The translations under genes were made by a program, and so were the position numbers. A stretch of DNA of 6,757 bases from Endozoicomonadaceae bacterium (lineage in GTDB: Bacteria > Pseudomonadota > Gammaproteobacteria > Pseudomonadales > Endozoicomonadaceae). Numbering within the stretch: the first letter of the stretch is position 1; each line of letters opens with the position of its first letter. Of this stretch, positions 1 to 5,860 are shown in pieces. The stretch lies in NCBI GenBank assembly GCA_023146365.1, contig JAGLCE010000163.1:1-6757 (forward strand), in the 5' to 3' direction. Below the pieces are notes generated by a model. It did not search any database. It saw only the letters and a list, made by a program, of their open reading frames with translations, and was not told the DNA's origin.

Positions 1-25
1 CCATTATTCACCATTATTCACCATT
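1..25. repeat. Short 10-bp tandem repeat at window edge
   Basis: The unit CCATTATTCA occurs twice in perfect tandem (1-10, 11-20), followed by a partial third copy beginning CCATT. The array touches the window edge, so its true length is unknown. No function can be assigned; a simple-sequence repeat upstream of the first gene is the plainest reading. Confidence 0.7.
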
Positions 26-195
26 TTGACTGGAAACCATATTTACTTCATTGCTCTACAATATTGAACTTTTCTAGCTATTAAAAGTCGAATCCACAGA
101 GAGTTGTTTTGTTATTGTTAATTATTTGCACTGGAAAAATAGATGAACGCACTAAACAACTTATTATTTTTAATGGAAAAGGAGCATATCGCTAC

Positions 196-1452
196 ATGAA
201 TATCACATTGAAAGAATCTGTCGGCTCCAGTTCACTGGCAGAAACAGGGGCCAATAAAACACCTGAATCGGAGTCGTTTTTTATTGAAAAAAACATCTCT
301 GTTCCTGAAAATGCTTCTCCTAATGAAATACCACAGGAAAAGAAATCAATTTTTAGAAATTTATGTGGTTACAGCATTATCACTGTGGATGTTTTTGTTA
401 GATCTATTATTACACTTCCAATTTTACTGGTTGTATGCACATTGAGCATTCCAGTTGCATTTATTAAGATTAATATTGATACACTGATCAACCGCTATAA
501 ACATTACAAAAGATATCACCCTGGGACTCTACTATTTAGATCTAACAAGACGCTTGTAGAAAAAAAAATGATATGTCGCCGGATGACTATGTATCATGAT
601 AGTTTCTTATGCAACTTCTTGTCAATTGTCAAAGGAGTTACTCTTTCGAAAAGCCAAGTTTCGGTTAGCGATGCAGATAGCGTTACAAGGTGGCATGCCG
701 AATACAGTAAAAAGAACAACACACTGAAAAATGCTCAGTTACACATACAGCTTCCTCATAAAATATCCGTGGCTGACGCTGAAAATATAAAACATCATGA
801 AGCAATAATGGATCATGCAATAGACGATATTAAGAAATTCATGATTGATTTATATAGTGACCATAATGCGAGAAATAAAGCACCTGAAGACAATGAAAAA
901 CTTATAGAATTACAAGATAAATTTTCCGACTCATTAGAAGAACTCATCAAAATTATTCCAAATATAGTAGAGGAAAAAATCAATGCCAAAAATGCAGTAA
1001 CCACTAAAAAAGACGTAAATATTGTGGGAAAATTAAACATTTACCTTCAATCGTTCATCAAGAATCATCAGCGGTTTTCTAAAAACAAAATCTGCTCACA
1101 TTGTTGCAATAAATCTGTATCAGATAGAGCGGAAGTTATTCCTTATTTTTTGCGATCGTCACTGTTTACATTGATTAAATTACCCTATTTTATTTTTGTT
1201 GCACCCATCATGGGCGTTATGCGATCAGCAACAATGACCCTATCATTCATCTGGGGAGAGCGTTATGGTGTCAGTAGGCCAGTTAACTATTTTCCATGGC
1301 ATTTAGGTGAACTTCACCGTTTTCCTTTCACAACCCCAATATATAAAGGACTACAGGGAATGCACCCTGAAACAGACAGCTTCCTGTTCAAAGATGAAGC
1401 GGATAACCAATACATAGTTCATAAAAATAAGATCCATTTAATCACAGCTTGA
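196..1452 (+). CDS. Orphan two-module membrane-associated protein, function unknown
   Basis: I do not recognise this family. The frame is open from a TTG at 109, but I prefer the ATG at 196 (418 residues) because AAAAGGAG lies at 177-184, 11 bases upstream. With that start, the N-terminus is polar and Ser/Glu-rich (about 1-50), followed by a hydrophobic stretch at about 59-93. A hydrophilic, Lys/Glu-rich middle, probably helical (about 185-290), carries a Cys cluster CSHCC at 300-304. A second hydrophobic stretch lies at about 316-354. Each hydrophobic stretch is followed by a similar YK..HP.T..LF element (near 104-114 and 383-398), suggesting an internal duplication. There is no signal peptide. 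The gene is clearly more A+T-rich than znuB, so foreign origin is possible. It stands alone, with a hairpin after its stop. A membrane-inserted effector or a lineage-specific orphan are both possible, and neither is shown. Confidence 0.75.
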   Translation: MNITLKESVGSSSLAETGANKTPESESFFIEKNISVPENASPNEIPQEKKSIFRNLCGYSIITVDVFVRSIITLPILLVVCTLSIPVAFIKINIDTLINRYKHYKRYHPGTLLFRSNKTLVEKKMICRRMTMYHDSFLCNFLSIVKGVTLSKSQVSVSDADSVTRWHAEYSKKNNTLKNAQLHIQLPHKISVADAENIKHHEAIMDHAIDDIKKFMIDLYSDHNARNKAPEDNEKLIELQDKFSDSLEELIKIIPNIVEEKINAKNAVTTKKDVNIVGKLNIYLQSFIKNHQRFSKNKICSHCCNKSVSDRAEVIPYFLRSSLFTLIKLPYFIFVAPIMGVMRSATMTLSFIWGERYGVSRPVNYFPWHLGELHRFPFTTPIYKGLQGMHPETDSFLFKDEADNQYIVHKNKIHLITA

Positions 1453-1487
1453 TAGCAATATTTTCCCTTGTTCATCCTATTTTATAA

Positions 1488-1507
1488 GCAACCTTTAATA
1501 AGGTTGC
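1488..1507. terminator. Perfect 8-bp hairpin after the orphan gene
   Basis: GCAACCTT (1488-1495) pairs perfectly with AAGGTTGC (1500-1507) around a TAAT loop, 35 bases past the stop codon at 1452. No T-run follows it on the + strand, while an A/T-rich stretch flanks it on the other side. It may be a weak terminator or an mRNA 3'-end stabiliser; intrinsic termination is not certain. Confidence 0.45.
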
Positions 1508-2100
1508 ACAGGTATCAATCACAGAAACAAAGTGGGCTATTTATAATAATTTGAGACATCAGTATAACCAGCGACTTTAGTTACTCCATTAATTTTCCGC
1601 ATGCTGTCATCCTTTATTATGAAGTTTCGTGGGGCGTTTAACGCCAAATGGTCGATCTGCCTTTGTCGATGCGGTATCCATGATATTAATCCGATCTTCG
1701 CTCATGATATTTTTGGCTTCAAGCTGCCAATTAATCTCAGCCAGCTTCAGCAACATTATCCGCGCAGACATGATTTTCATGTCATATCGCCGATCCCTTT
1801 GAGTGTACCAAGTCCATCGCTGATGACACCGTGACTGCAAGCGTTGGCCCTCCAGCATGGAGGTAGGCAGACCTTTAACCCTCAACGGTTTTTAACGGTG
1901 CCATAAGAGCCCTTTAATCACCTCGCCCGAACTAGGACACTCGCTCAAACGAAGAATAGTAAGATTTGACTCTTGGCAGAGCGACACAAAAAAAAAGAAT
2001 GGCAGGATTATTGCGAGCTTTTGTCACCGAAACAGAGAACGCAAAATGGAAATATGACGATACGGCAGGATGATTAAATGTACTCATAAGACACTAAAAC
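1508..2100. other. Long stretch with no defensible gene; decayed spacer
   Basis: About 590 bases hold nothing I recognise. Small perfect hairpins occur at 1633-1645 (GGCGTT/AACGCC), 1767-1783 (GACATGA/TCATGTC, TTT loop) and 1849-1863 (CCTCCA/TGGAGG). A long A-run lies near 1987. A reverse-strand frame at 1607-1885 (92 codons from a TTG) has a moderately protein-like second half, but it lacks a ribosome site and known motifs; it could be the remnant of a lost gene. A 51-codon reverse frame at 1932-2087 begins close to the Zur operator, where znuA would be expected, but does not resemble ZnuA. Gene decay is the likeliest explanation. Confidence 0.5.
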
Positions 2101-2105
2101 AAACA

Positions 2106-2128
2106 TTAATGTTATAATAAGGTCGTTT
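2106..2128 (+). promoter_or_regulatory. Half-preserved Zur operator overlapping a -10 box
   Basis: AATGTTATAATA at 2108-2119 equals the left half and centre of the enterobacterial Zur-box consensus as I recall it (GAAATGTTATAATATAAC followed by ATTTC). The right half (2120-2128) no longer matches the expected TAACATTTC. A perfect TATAAT (-10-like) sits inside it at 2113-2118; the best-spaced -35 (GACACT, 2090-2095) is poor. The position, about 20 bases before the first possible zur start, fits an autoregulated zur-znuCB promoter. The lost dyad symmetry suggests weakened or abolished operator function. Confidence 0.55.
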
Positions 2129-2138
2129 CCAGTATATT

Positions 2139-2635
2139 ATGGATCAATTTCCTTGCAGACTCTCATACTGCCTGCGGTCATCATAATCACGATCAGTGCG
2201 CCGCCTTTTGGGTCAGGCAGAAATACTTTGCCAAAAACAAGGAGTACGTCTGGCACTATTACGCCGACCAGTACTGAAATGAGCCTGGAAAAACCATCAA
2301 CCTATTTAGGTGCTTACTAGGTGCTGAGTATGCTGCTGAAAACACTGGGGCATAACGTTGCACCATCCACAGTCTATCGTGCGGTGGGCTTCCTACAGGC
2401 TCATGATCTGGTGCATTGTATCGACTCAATGAGTACCCAGATTGACTACCCTCATCTCGAACAACCCAATGAAAGCTCCTTCCTGATTGACAAGCAGTGC
2501 CACGCAACTGTCGAACTGGATAACCGGATTATCACTGAAGCTATCGCTCAACTTGCGGATTGCGGTGATTTTTTGATCAACTATCCCAGTGTCGAACGGA
2601 CCGGACTCTGCCCCAGCTGCCGGAAACCAAATTAA
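2139..2635 (+). pseudogene. zur: Decayed zinc-uptake regulator Zur (Fur family)
   Basis: Zur is the cytoplasmic zinc-sensing repressor of znu genes. Its remains are spread over three frames. An N-terminal His-rich piece (GHHNHDQC) is at 2173-2199. The helix region (AEILCQKQGVRLALLRR) starts at 2217 in another frame and is broken by TGA at 2280-2282. A two-base gain or one-base loss near 2307 then leads to GAY, a TAG at 2318-2320, and a continuous tail to the stop at 2635. The tail keeps the recognition helix (PSTVYRA) and the C-terminal CPSC pair. By recalled alignment it has lost the regulatory Cys (Tyr codon 2447-2449), one Cys of the first CxxC pair (Asp codon 2489-2491), and probably a His ligand (Asn). 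The ATG at 2139 is in a different frame from the His-rich piece, so even the start is damaged. A 102-codon frame from ATG 2330, with AGGTG at 2319-2323, could still be translated. Two or more frameshifts plus two stops argue against sequencing error. Confidence 0.88.
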
Positions 2636-3432
2636 TGAACACCCAATTACTGCAATTGATTGGCACTGGCATATCATTTCAAGGGCGCACGGTGCTGGAT
2701 CAGATCAACTTAACCCTAAGCAGAGGTGAAATCACCACATTAATTGGCCCCAACGGCGCGGGTAAGACCACGCTGGTTCGAATAGTTTTGGGTTTACTTA
2801 AACCAGATACCGGTCAGCGTCAGATGATACCCGACATCACCATCGGTTATATGCCCCAGAAGCTGCATGTAGAACCCACTATGCCGCTGTCTGTTGGCCG
2901 CTTCCTCGAATTGGCTGGTGCGAATAAACAGGCCATCTGTGCCGCATTGACCAAAACAGGCGCACCTCATGTCATCAATAATTCACTCAAAAACATCTCC
3001 GGAGGCGAGATGCAACGAGTGCTATTGGCCAGAGCACTGCTGCGTAAGCCGGATCTTCTTGTTCTGGATGAACCCGTTCAAGGAGTCGATGTTAACGGTC
3101 AGAAAGAGTTATACCACCTGATCGGCCAACTTCGAAATGATACGGGTTGTGGCGTTTTGATGGTTTCCCATGACCTCCATCTGGTCATGGCTGCTACCGA
3201 CTGGGTGGTCTGCCTGAACAGCCATATCTGCTGCTCTGGGCATCCCCGACAGGTCAGCCGACACCCAGCTTATTTGAAACTGTTTGGGGGTGAGTCGGAA
3301 GAGCTGGCCGTCTATAGCCACCAGCATGATCATCAGCACAATACCGACGGAGGCATCACTCCTGACACCGTAACTGATTCATCGGCAACCACCCCATCAC
3401 GGACGCGATCACATGCCGGACTTTCTGCTTAA
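2635..3432 (+). CDS. znuC: Zinc ABC transporter ATP-binding protein ZnuC
   Basis: This is the cytoplasmic ATPase that powers ZnuB for high-affinity zinc import. Its 265 residues fit the family (about 250-265). Visible motifs are Walker A GPNGAGKTT (38-46), Q-loop Gln75, signature ISGGEMQR (121-128), Walker B LLVLDEP (141-147), D-loop GVD (150-152) and H-loop His179, so it appears catalytically complete. A His-rich tail (SHQHDHQH, 228-235), usual in zinc-type members, separates it from general metal ATPases. Its ATG overlaps the zur-remnant stop in a TAATG junction (2633-2637) with only a weak upstream GGA, so translation probably depended on coupling to zur. Its last 20 bases overlap znuB. 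Unlike zur, it shows no damage, which implies continuing selection. Confidence 0.95.
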   Translation: MNTQLLQLIGTGISFQGRTVLDQINLTLSRGEITTLIGPNGAGKTTLVRIVLGLLKPDTGQRQMIPDITIGYMPQKLHVEPTMPLSVGRFLELAGANKQAICAALTKTGAPHVINNSLKNISGGEMQRVLLARALLRKPDLLVLDEPVQGVDVNGQKELYHLIGQLRNDTGCGVLMVSHDLHLVMAATDWVVCLNSHICCSGHPRQVSRHPAYLKLFGGESEELAVYSHQHDHQHNTDGGITPDTVTDSSATTPSRTRSHAGLSA

Positions 3433-4198
3433 CGCTCTACTGGCCGGACTGGGCGTTGCCTTGGTTGCTGGCCCTTTGGGGGTGTTTGTTGTATGGCGAA
3501 AAATGGCCTATTTTGGCGACACGCTCTCTCACTCCGCACTGCTCGGCGTTGCCCTCGGCTTATTGCTAGATATTAATCTTAACATTGCCGTCATGATCTG
3601 CTGCGTGATGCTGGCTCTGTTGCTCGCCGCTCTTCAGCAGAAACATATCATTGCCATGGATACCCTGCTGGGTATACTGGCGCACAGCGTGCTCAGCCTG
3701 GGGTTGGTCGCGGTCAGTTTTATGGACAATGTCCGTATCGACCTAATGGCCTACCTGTTCGGTGATCTGCTAGCCGTAGGAACAGAAGATCTATTATGGA
3801 TCTATGGTGGCGGCGCACTGGTCATGGCGCTGCTAATATGGCTCTGGCAACCACTGCTGGCCATCACTGTTCACGAGGAACTGGCCGAGGTTGAGGGCAT
3901 TCCGGTTCGAAAAATACGACTGACATTGATGGTGTTAATAGCACTTGTGATCGCTGTCGCCATGAAAATTGTCGGTGTTCTGCTGATTACCGCTCTGCTA
4001 ATTATCCCGGCCGCCACCGCTCAACGATTGACTCGTACACCGGAACGAATGGCTATCGGTGCCAGCCTTATTGGCATGTTAACGGTTATAGGGGGGCTGG
4101 CTCTCTCTTGGTATCAGGACACTCCGACGGGTCCATCCGTCGTTGTCTGCAGCACCCTGTTATTTCTGCTGACATTCGCATTACCTCAGCGTCGTTAA
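3413..4198 (+). CDS. znuB: Zinc ABC transporter membrane permease ZnuB
   Basis: This inner-membrane permease (ABC-3 family) works with ZnuC and a periplasmic ZnuA to import Zn2+. Its 261 residues are the usual length. It is mostly hydrophobic, with multiple membrane helices from the N-terminus (about residues 4-27) to the C-terminus (about 243-257). Family hallmarks are RKMAYFGDTLSHSALLG (29-45), the ATPase-coupling segment near EVEGIPVRK (about 158-166), a LLITALLIIPAATAQRL region (about 191-207) and DTPTGPSVVV near the end. The start ATG lies 20 bases inside znuC with only a weak GGA upstream, indicating translational coupling. No frameshift or stop is seen. MntB-type and other ABC-3 permeases are similar, but the linked zur, the Zur box and the His-tailed ATPase favour zinc. 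Confidence 0.94.
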   Translation: MPDFLLNALLAGLGVALVAGPLGVFVVWRKMAYFGDTLSHSALLGVALGLLLDINLNIAVMICCVMLALLLAALQQKHIIAMDTLLGILAHSVLSLGLVAVSFMDNVRIDLMAYLFGDLLAVGTEDLLWIYGGGALVMALLIWLWQPLLAITVHEELAEVEGIPVRKIRLTLMVLIALVIAVAMKIVGVLLITALLIIPAATAQRLTRTPERMAIGASLIGMLTVIGGLALSWYQDTPTGPSVVVCSTLLFLLTFALPQRR

Positions 4199-4212
4199 CT
4201 GTGCCCAGCCCA

Positions 4213-4383
4213 GTATTTCACCATGAACGATACCCGACAGATAACTTGGCTGTTGCAAGACAGGTGACTCTCAATCTTCTCAAACTGGATACTTCTGTTA
4301 AGGCAGGTATTAAGAATAAACGAAAAAATTGTGGGTGGTGCGAAAACTACATGATGAAAGTGCTTGGACTGATTAATATATGA
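4213..4383 (+). pseudogene. C-terminal scrap of an ISAs1-family transposase
   Basis: In one frame, the segment starting DNLAVARQVTLNLLKLD (from 4240) and running to KVLG resembles the end of ISAs1-family (H-repeat type) transposases, whose C-termini read roughly ENLA.lR..aLNLLk.d...K.giK.KR..agWd..yl.kvL. Just upstream, another frame (FTMNDT, about 4217-4234) looks like the preceding NED-type part, implying a frameshift near 4235. The catalytic core and the N-terminal domain are absent, so it is inactive. It begins only about 14 bases after the znuB stop, and no inverted terminal repeats are recognisable. The family call rests on memory of the consensus, without a search. Confidence 0.7.
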
Positions 4384-4404
4384 TCATGTTTTTGACCTGC
4401 GCTA

Positions 4405-4448
4405 GGAAGCTTGAAAATGGCGATGAGCCACTTTATGATAGAGCTTCC
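4405..4448. repeat. GGAAGCT inverted repeat with 30-base loop
   Basis: GGAAGCT (4405-4411) and AGCTTCC (4442-4448) form a perfect 7-bp inverted repeat between the transposase scrap and the cold-shock gene. There is no T-run, so it is not a convincing terminator. It could be a weak 3' structure of the reverse-strand gene or leftover insertion-element sequence. Confidence 0.25.
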
Positions 4449-4507
4449 GTAGCAGCAGGCTTAGTCTATTAAATAGTTCGATTACACGAAGTCATTTGTA
4501 GACTCCA

Positions 4508-4804
4508 TTAACTAACATCTGCGTCTTCTGTCTCAGGACGTGTTTCGCGAACAATGATTGCTTTAGGCTTGCTTCGGATGGGCCAGATGCTTTCCGGAAT
4601 GACTTCCGTTGCCATATAGCCTTTTTCGCCTTTCTCCATTAAAAATCGAACAGATTCGCCAGTTTTTAACGACTTGAAGCCATCCATGATGATAACGCTG
4701 AAATGAACGAATATGTCTTCGTTATTGGAAACATCTGTTGGCTCAATAAAGCCGAGTCCTTTAGCGTTGTTAAACCATTTAATCGTTCCGGTTAAGTATT
4801 CCAT
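4508..4804 (-). CDS. CspD-like cold-shock domain protein
   Basis: This 98-residue protein carries one cold-shock domain (about 1-70), a beta-barrel that binds single-stranded nucleic acid in the cytoplasm. RNP1 is KGLGFI (15-20), where most family members have KGFGFI, so one stacking Phe is replaced by Leu17. RNP2 is DIFVHFS (30-36). Trp10, Phe11, Phe19, Phe32, His34 and Phe35 are kept. The run HFSVIIMDGFKSLKTGESV matches CspD better than CspA-type proteins. In E. coli CspD (74 residues) inhibits replication in stationary phase; whether this one does is inference. About 27 extra residues follow the domain, first basic (RSKPKAIIVRETR) and ending acidic (ETEDADVS). It stands alone on the reverse strand, with a purine-rich AGAGAAAAAAAG before the ATG. 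No clear terminator is seen. Confidence 0.9.
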   Translation of the reverse strand: MEYLTGTIKWFNNAKGLGFIEPTDVSNNEDIFVHFSVIIMDGFKSLKTGESVRFLMEKGEKGYMATEVIPESIWPIRSKPKAIIVRETRPETEDADVS

Positions 4805-4836
4805 CTTTTTTTCTCTTTTTATGGCGTCTCATTACC

Positions 4837-4865
4837 ACCATAACGCTAGTTTTCTTGCGTGGCAA
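4837..4865 (-). promoter_or_regulatory. Candidate sigma-70 promoter for the cold-shock gene
   Basis: Read on the reverse strand, TTGCCA (4860-4865) and TATGGT (4837-4842) are separated by 17 bases, an ideal spacing. They would give a leader of about 25-30 bases before the ATG at 4804. The match is 4 of 6 at each box, so the call is tentative. Confidence 0.35.
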
Positions 4866-5139
4866 TACTTTGTTTGATGTTCCGTTTATCTTGAGAGTGT
4901 AAGCTTGTAGTCTGTTGGGCTTAATTATCAAATTAATGTAATAATTAGTCAGTATCCTATTCAGCCGTCGTCAATGTTTTCAGGAAGCTACTTCATCAAT
5001 AATCCGATCGTCATGCCGTCACCGGGGACGTGGAATAATAGGAGCTTGGCGATACCTTATAATGCTTCCTAGCCACGGAGCAACGTTTGTTAAACTAAAA
5101 GTGCATTTATGTCCATGACCAACTGGTTAGAAAAAATGG
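4866..5139. other. Spacer between cold-shock gene and grxD
   Basis: With its flanking promoter regions this gap runs about 400 bases between divergent genes. It holds an A+T-rich inverted repeat (TAATTAT 4922-4928 / ATAATTA 4941-4947) and an isolated TATAAT at 5058-5063 with no fitting -35. A 26-codon frame begins at 5109 without a ribosome site. I see no gene or RNA I can support. Confidence 0.5.
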
Positions 5140-5170
5140 TTGAAGTGTGTCCGCTGATGAAGGTTATAAT
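5140..5170 (+). promoter_or_regulatory. Candidate sigma-70 promoter for grxD
   Basis: A perfect TATAAT (5165-5170) is preceded by TTGAAG (5140-5145) at 19-base spacing, slightly long. Transcription would start near 5177, giving a leader of about 30 bases that includes the ribosome site at 5195-5202. Confidence 0.5.
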
Positions 5171-5205
5171 CTACACTGTTTTGTGCTAATTATTAGAGGT
5201 GGTGC

Positions 5206-5562
5206 ATGTCAGAGGTCGTGATTGAGCAGATCAAACAGCAGATAGCCGAAAATAATATTCTGTTGTATATGAAAGGATCCCCGAGGGCGCCTCAGTGTGG
5301 TTTCTCTTCTACCGCTGTTCAGATTCTGATCGACTGTGGTGAGAAGTTCGCCTACGTGGATATTTTGGTCAATCCTGACATTCGTGCAAACTTGCCAAAA
5401 TATGCGAATTGGCCTACTTTTCCGCAGTTATGGGTCAAGGGTGAGTTGGTCGGAGGTAGTGATATTTTGCGGGATATGCACGACAAAGGAGAGTTACAGC
5501 CAATGCTGAAAACGGCGACCAATGATGCATCAGTCGCTTCTGACAGTCTTGAGCAGGAGTAA
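5206..5562 (+). CDS. grxD: Monothiol glutaredoxin GrxD (Grx4, CGFS type)
   Basis: This is a cytoplasmic monothiol glutaredoxin that binds a [2Fe-2S] cluster with glutathione and passes it to acceptor proteins, often together with BolA-type partners. The 118 residues fit the family (E. coli 115). Visible features are Lys23 in YMKGSP, the active-site CGFS at 31-34 with Cys31 as the single catalytic and ligand cysteine, WPTFPQLWV (69-77) with the cis-proline of the glutathione site, and GGSDI (83-87). The C-terminal tail after about 103 is polar and Ser/Asp-rich. A good ribosome site (AGAGGTGG, 5195-5202) supports the start. Cys44 is an extra non-motif cysteine. The gene is followed by a peroxiredoxin; as I recall, Pseudomonas also keeps grxD close to a peroxiredoxin and bacterioferritin genes, which fits an iron and oxidative-stress cluster. 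Confidence 0.95.
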   Translation: MSEVVIEQIKQQIAENNILLYMKGSPRAPQCGFSSTAVQILIDCGEKFAYVDILVNPDIRANLPKYANWPTFPQLWVKGELVGGSDILRDMHDKGELQPMLKTATNDASVASDSLEQE

Positions 5563-5704
5563 ATTTTTCTTGAAATGAGTTGATTATTCTCTCTATGCTA
5601 TGGAATAACCGGCTGTGTGTAATTTGATGCGTGATGGGTTTTAATTTGATTCTCGCTTCTGTCCTTAGGCTTTCTATTGAGTTCATCATTATTTACCGAT
5701 TACA

Positions 5705-5739
5705 TTTAGCTATCAAATAAAGATGAACTTTTTAGCTAT
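5705..5739 (+). repeat. TTTAGCTAT direct repeat upstream of the peroxiredoxin
   Basis: TTTAGCTAT occurs at 5705-5713 and 5731-5739, 26 bases apart. It lies in the roughly 300-base gap between grxD and the peroxiredoxin, about 120-155 bases before the start codon. It could be a regulator site, but the spacing does not match the OxyR pattern (ATAG-N7-CTAT elements). No good sigma-70 promoter is evident in this gap; a second short direct repeat (GTTGAAG twice) lies at about 5779-5795. Confidence 0.3.
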
Positions 5740-5860
5740 GCAGATTGCAATGCATACGATAGATGGTATTGGGTGTAGTGTTGAAGTAAGTTGAAGCATT
5801 TATTTTCGGCTGATAAGGAGATCCCTATTGGCCCACTTATAGTACTAATGGAGAAGCTCA

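Noticed and set aside
26..62. TTGACT (26-31) and TACAAT (57-62) as a promoter for the orphan gene
   Set aside because: The spacing is 25 bases, too long for a sigma-70 promoter; neither box has a good partner at 16-18 bases.
109..195. Upstream TTG start adding 29 residues to the orphan protein
   Set aside because: No ribosome site precedes the TTG, whereas ATG 196 has AAAAGGAG at an acceptable distance.
1932..2087. Reverse-strand 51-codon frame as the start of znuA
   Set aside because: It has a short hydrophobic run but no ZnuA-like signal peptide, cleavage site or metal-binding His motif, and it ends early.
2426..2677. Reverse-strand open frames opposite zur and znuC
   Set aside because: They are antisense shadows of the zur/znuC coding sequence with no family resemblance.
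4401..5073. GCTAGGAAGC (4401-4410) and its inverse (5064-5073) as terminal repeats of a mobile unit around the cold-shock gene
   Set aside because: Ten-base matches of this kind are expected by chance many times in a window this size, and the flanks diverge at once.
5109..5189. 26-codon frame ahead of grxD as a small protein or leader peptide
   Set aside because: There is no ribosome site before the ATG and the proposed grxD promoter lies inside it.
5435..5689. Reverse-strand 84-codon frame overlapping the end of grxD
   Set aside because: Much of it is the antisense of a conserved gene; no ribosome site or motif supports it.
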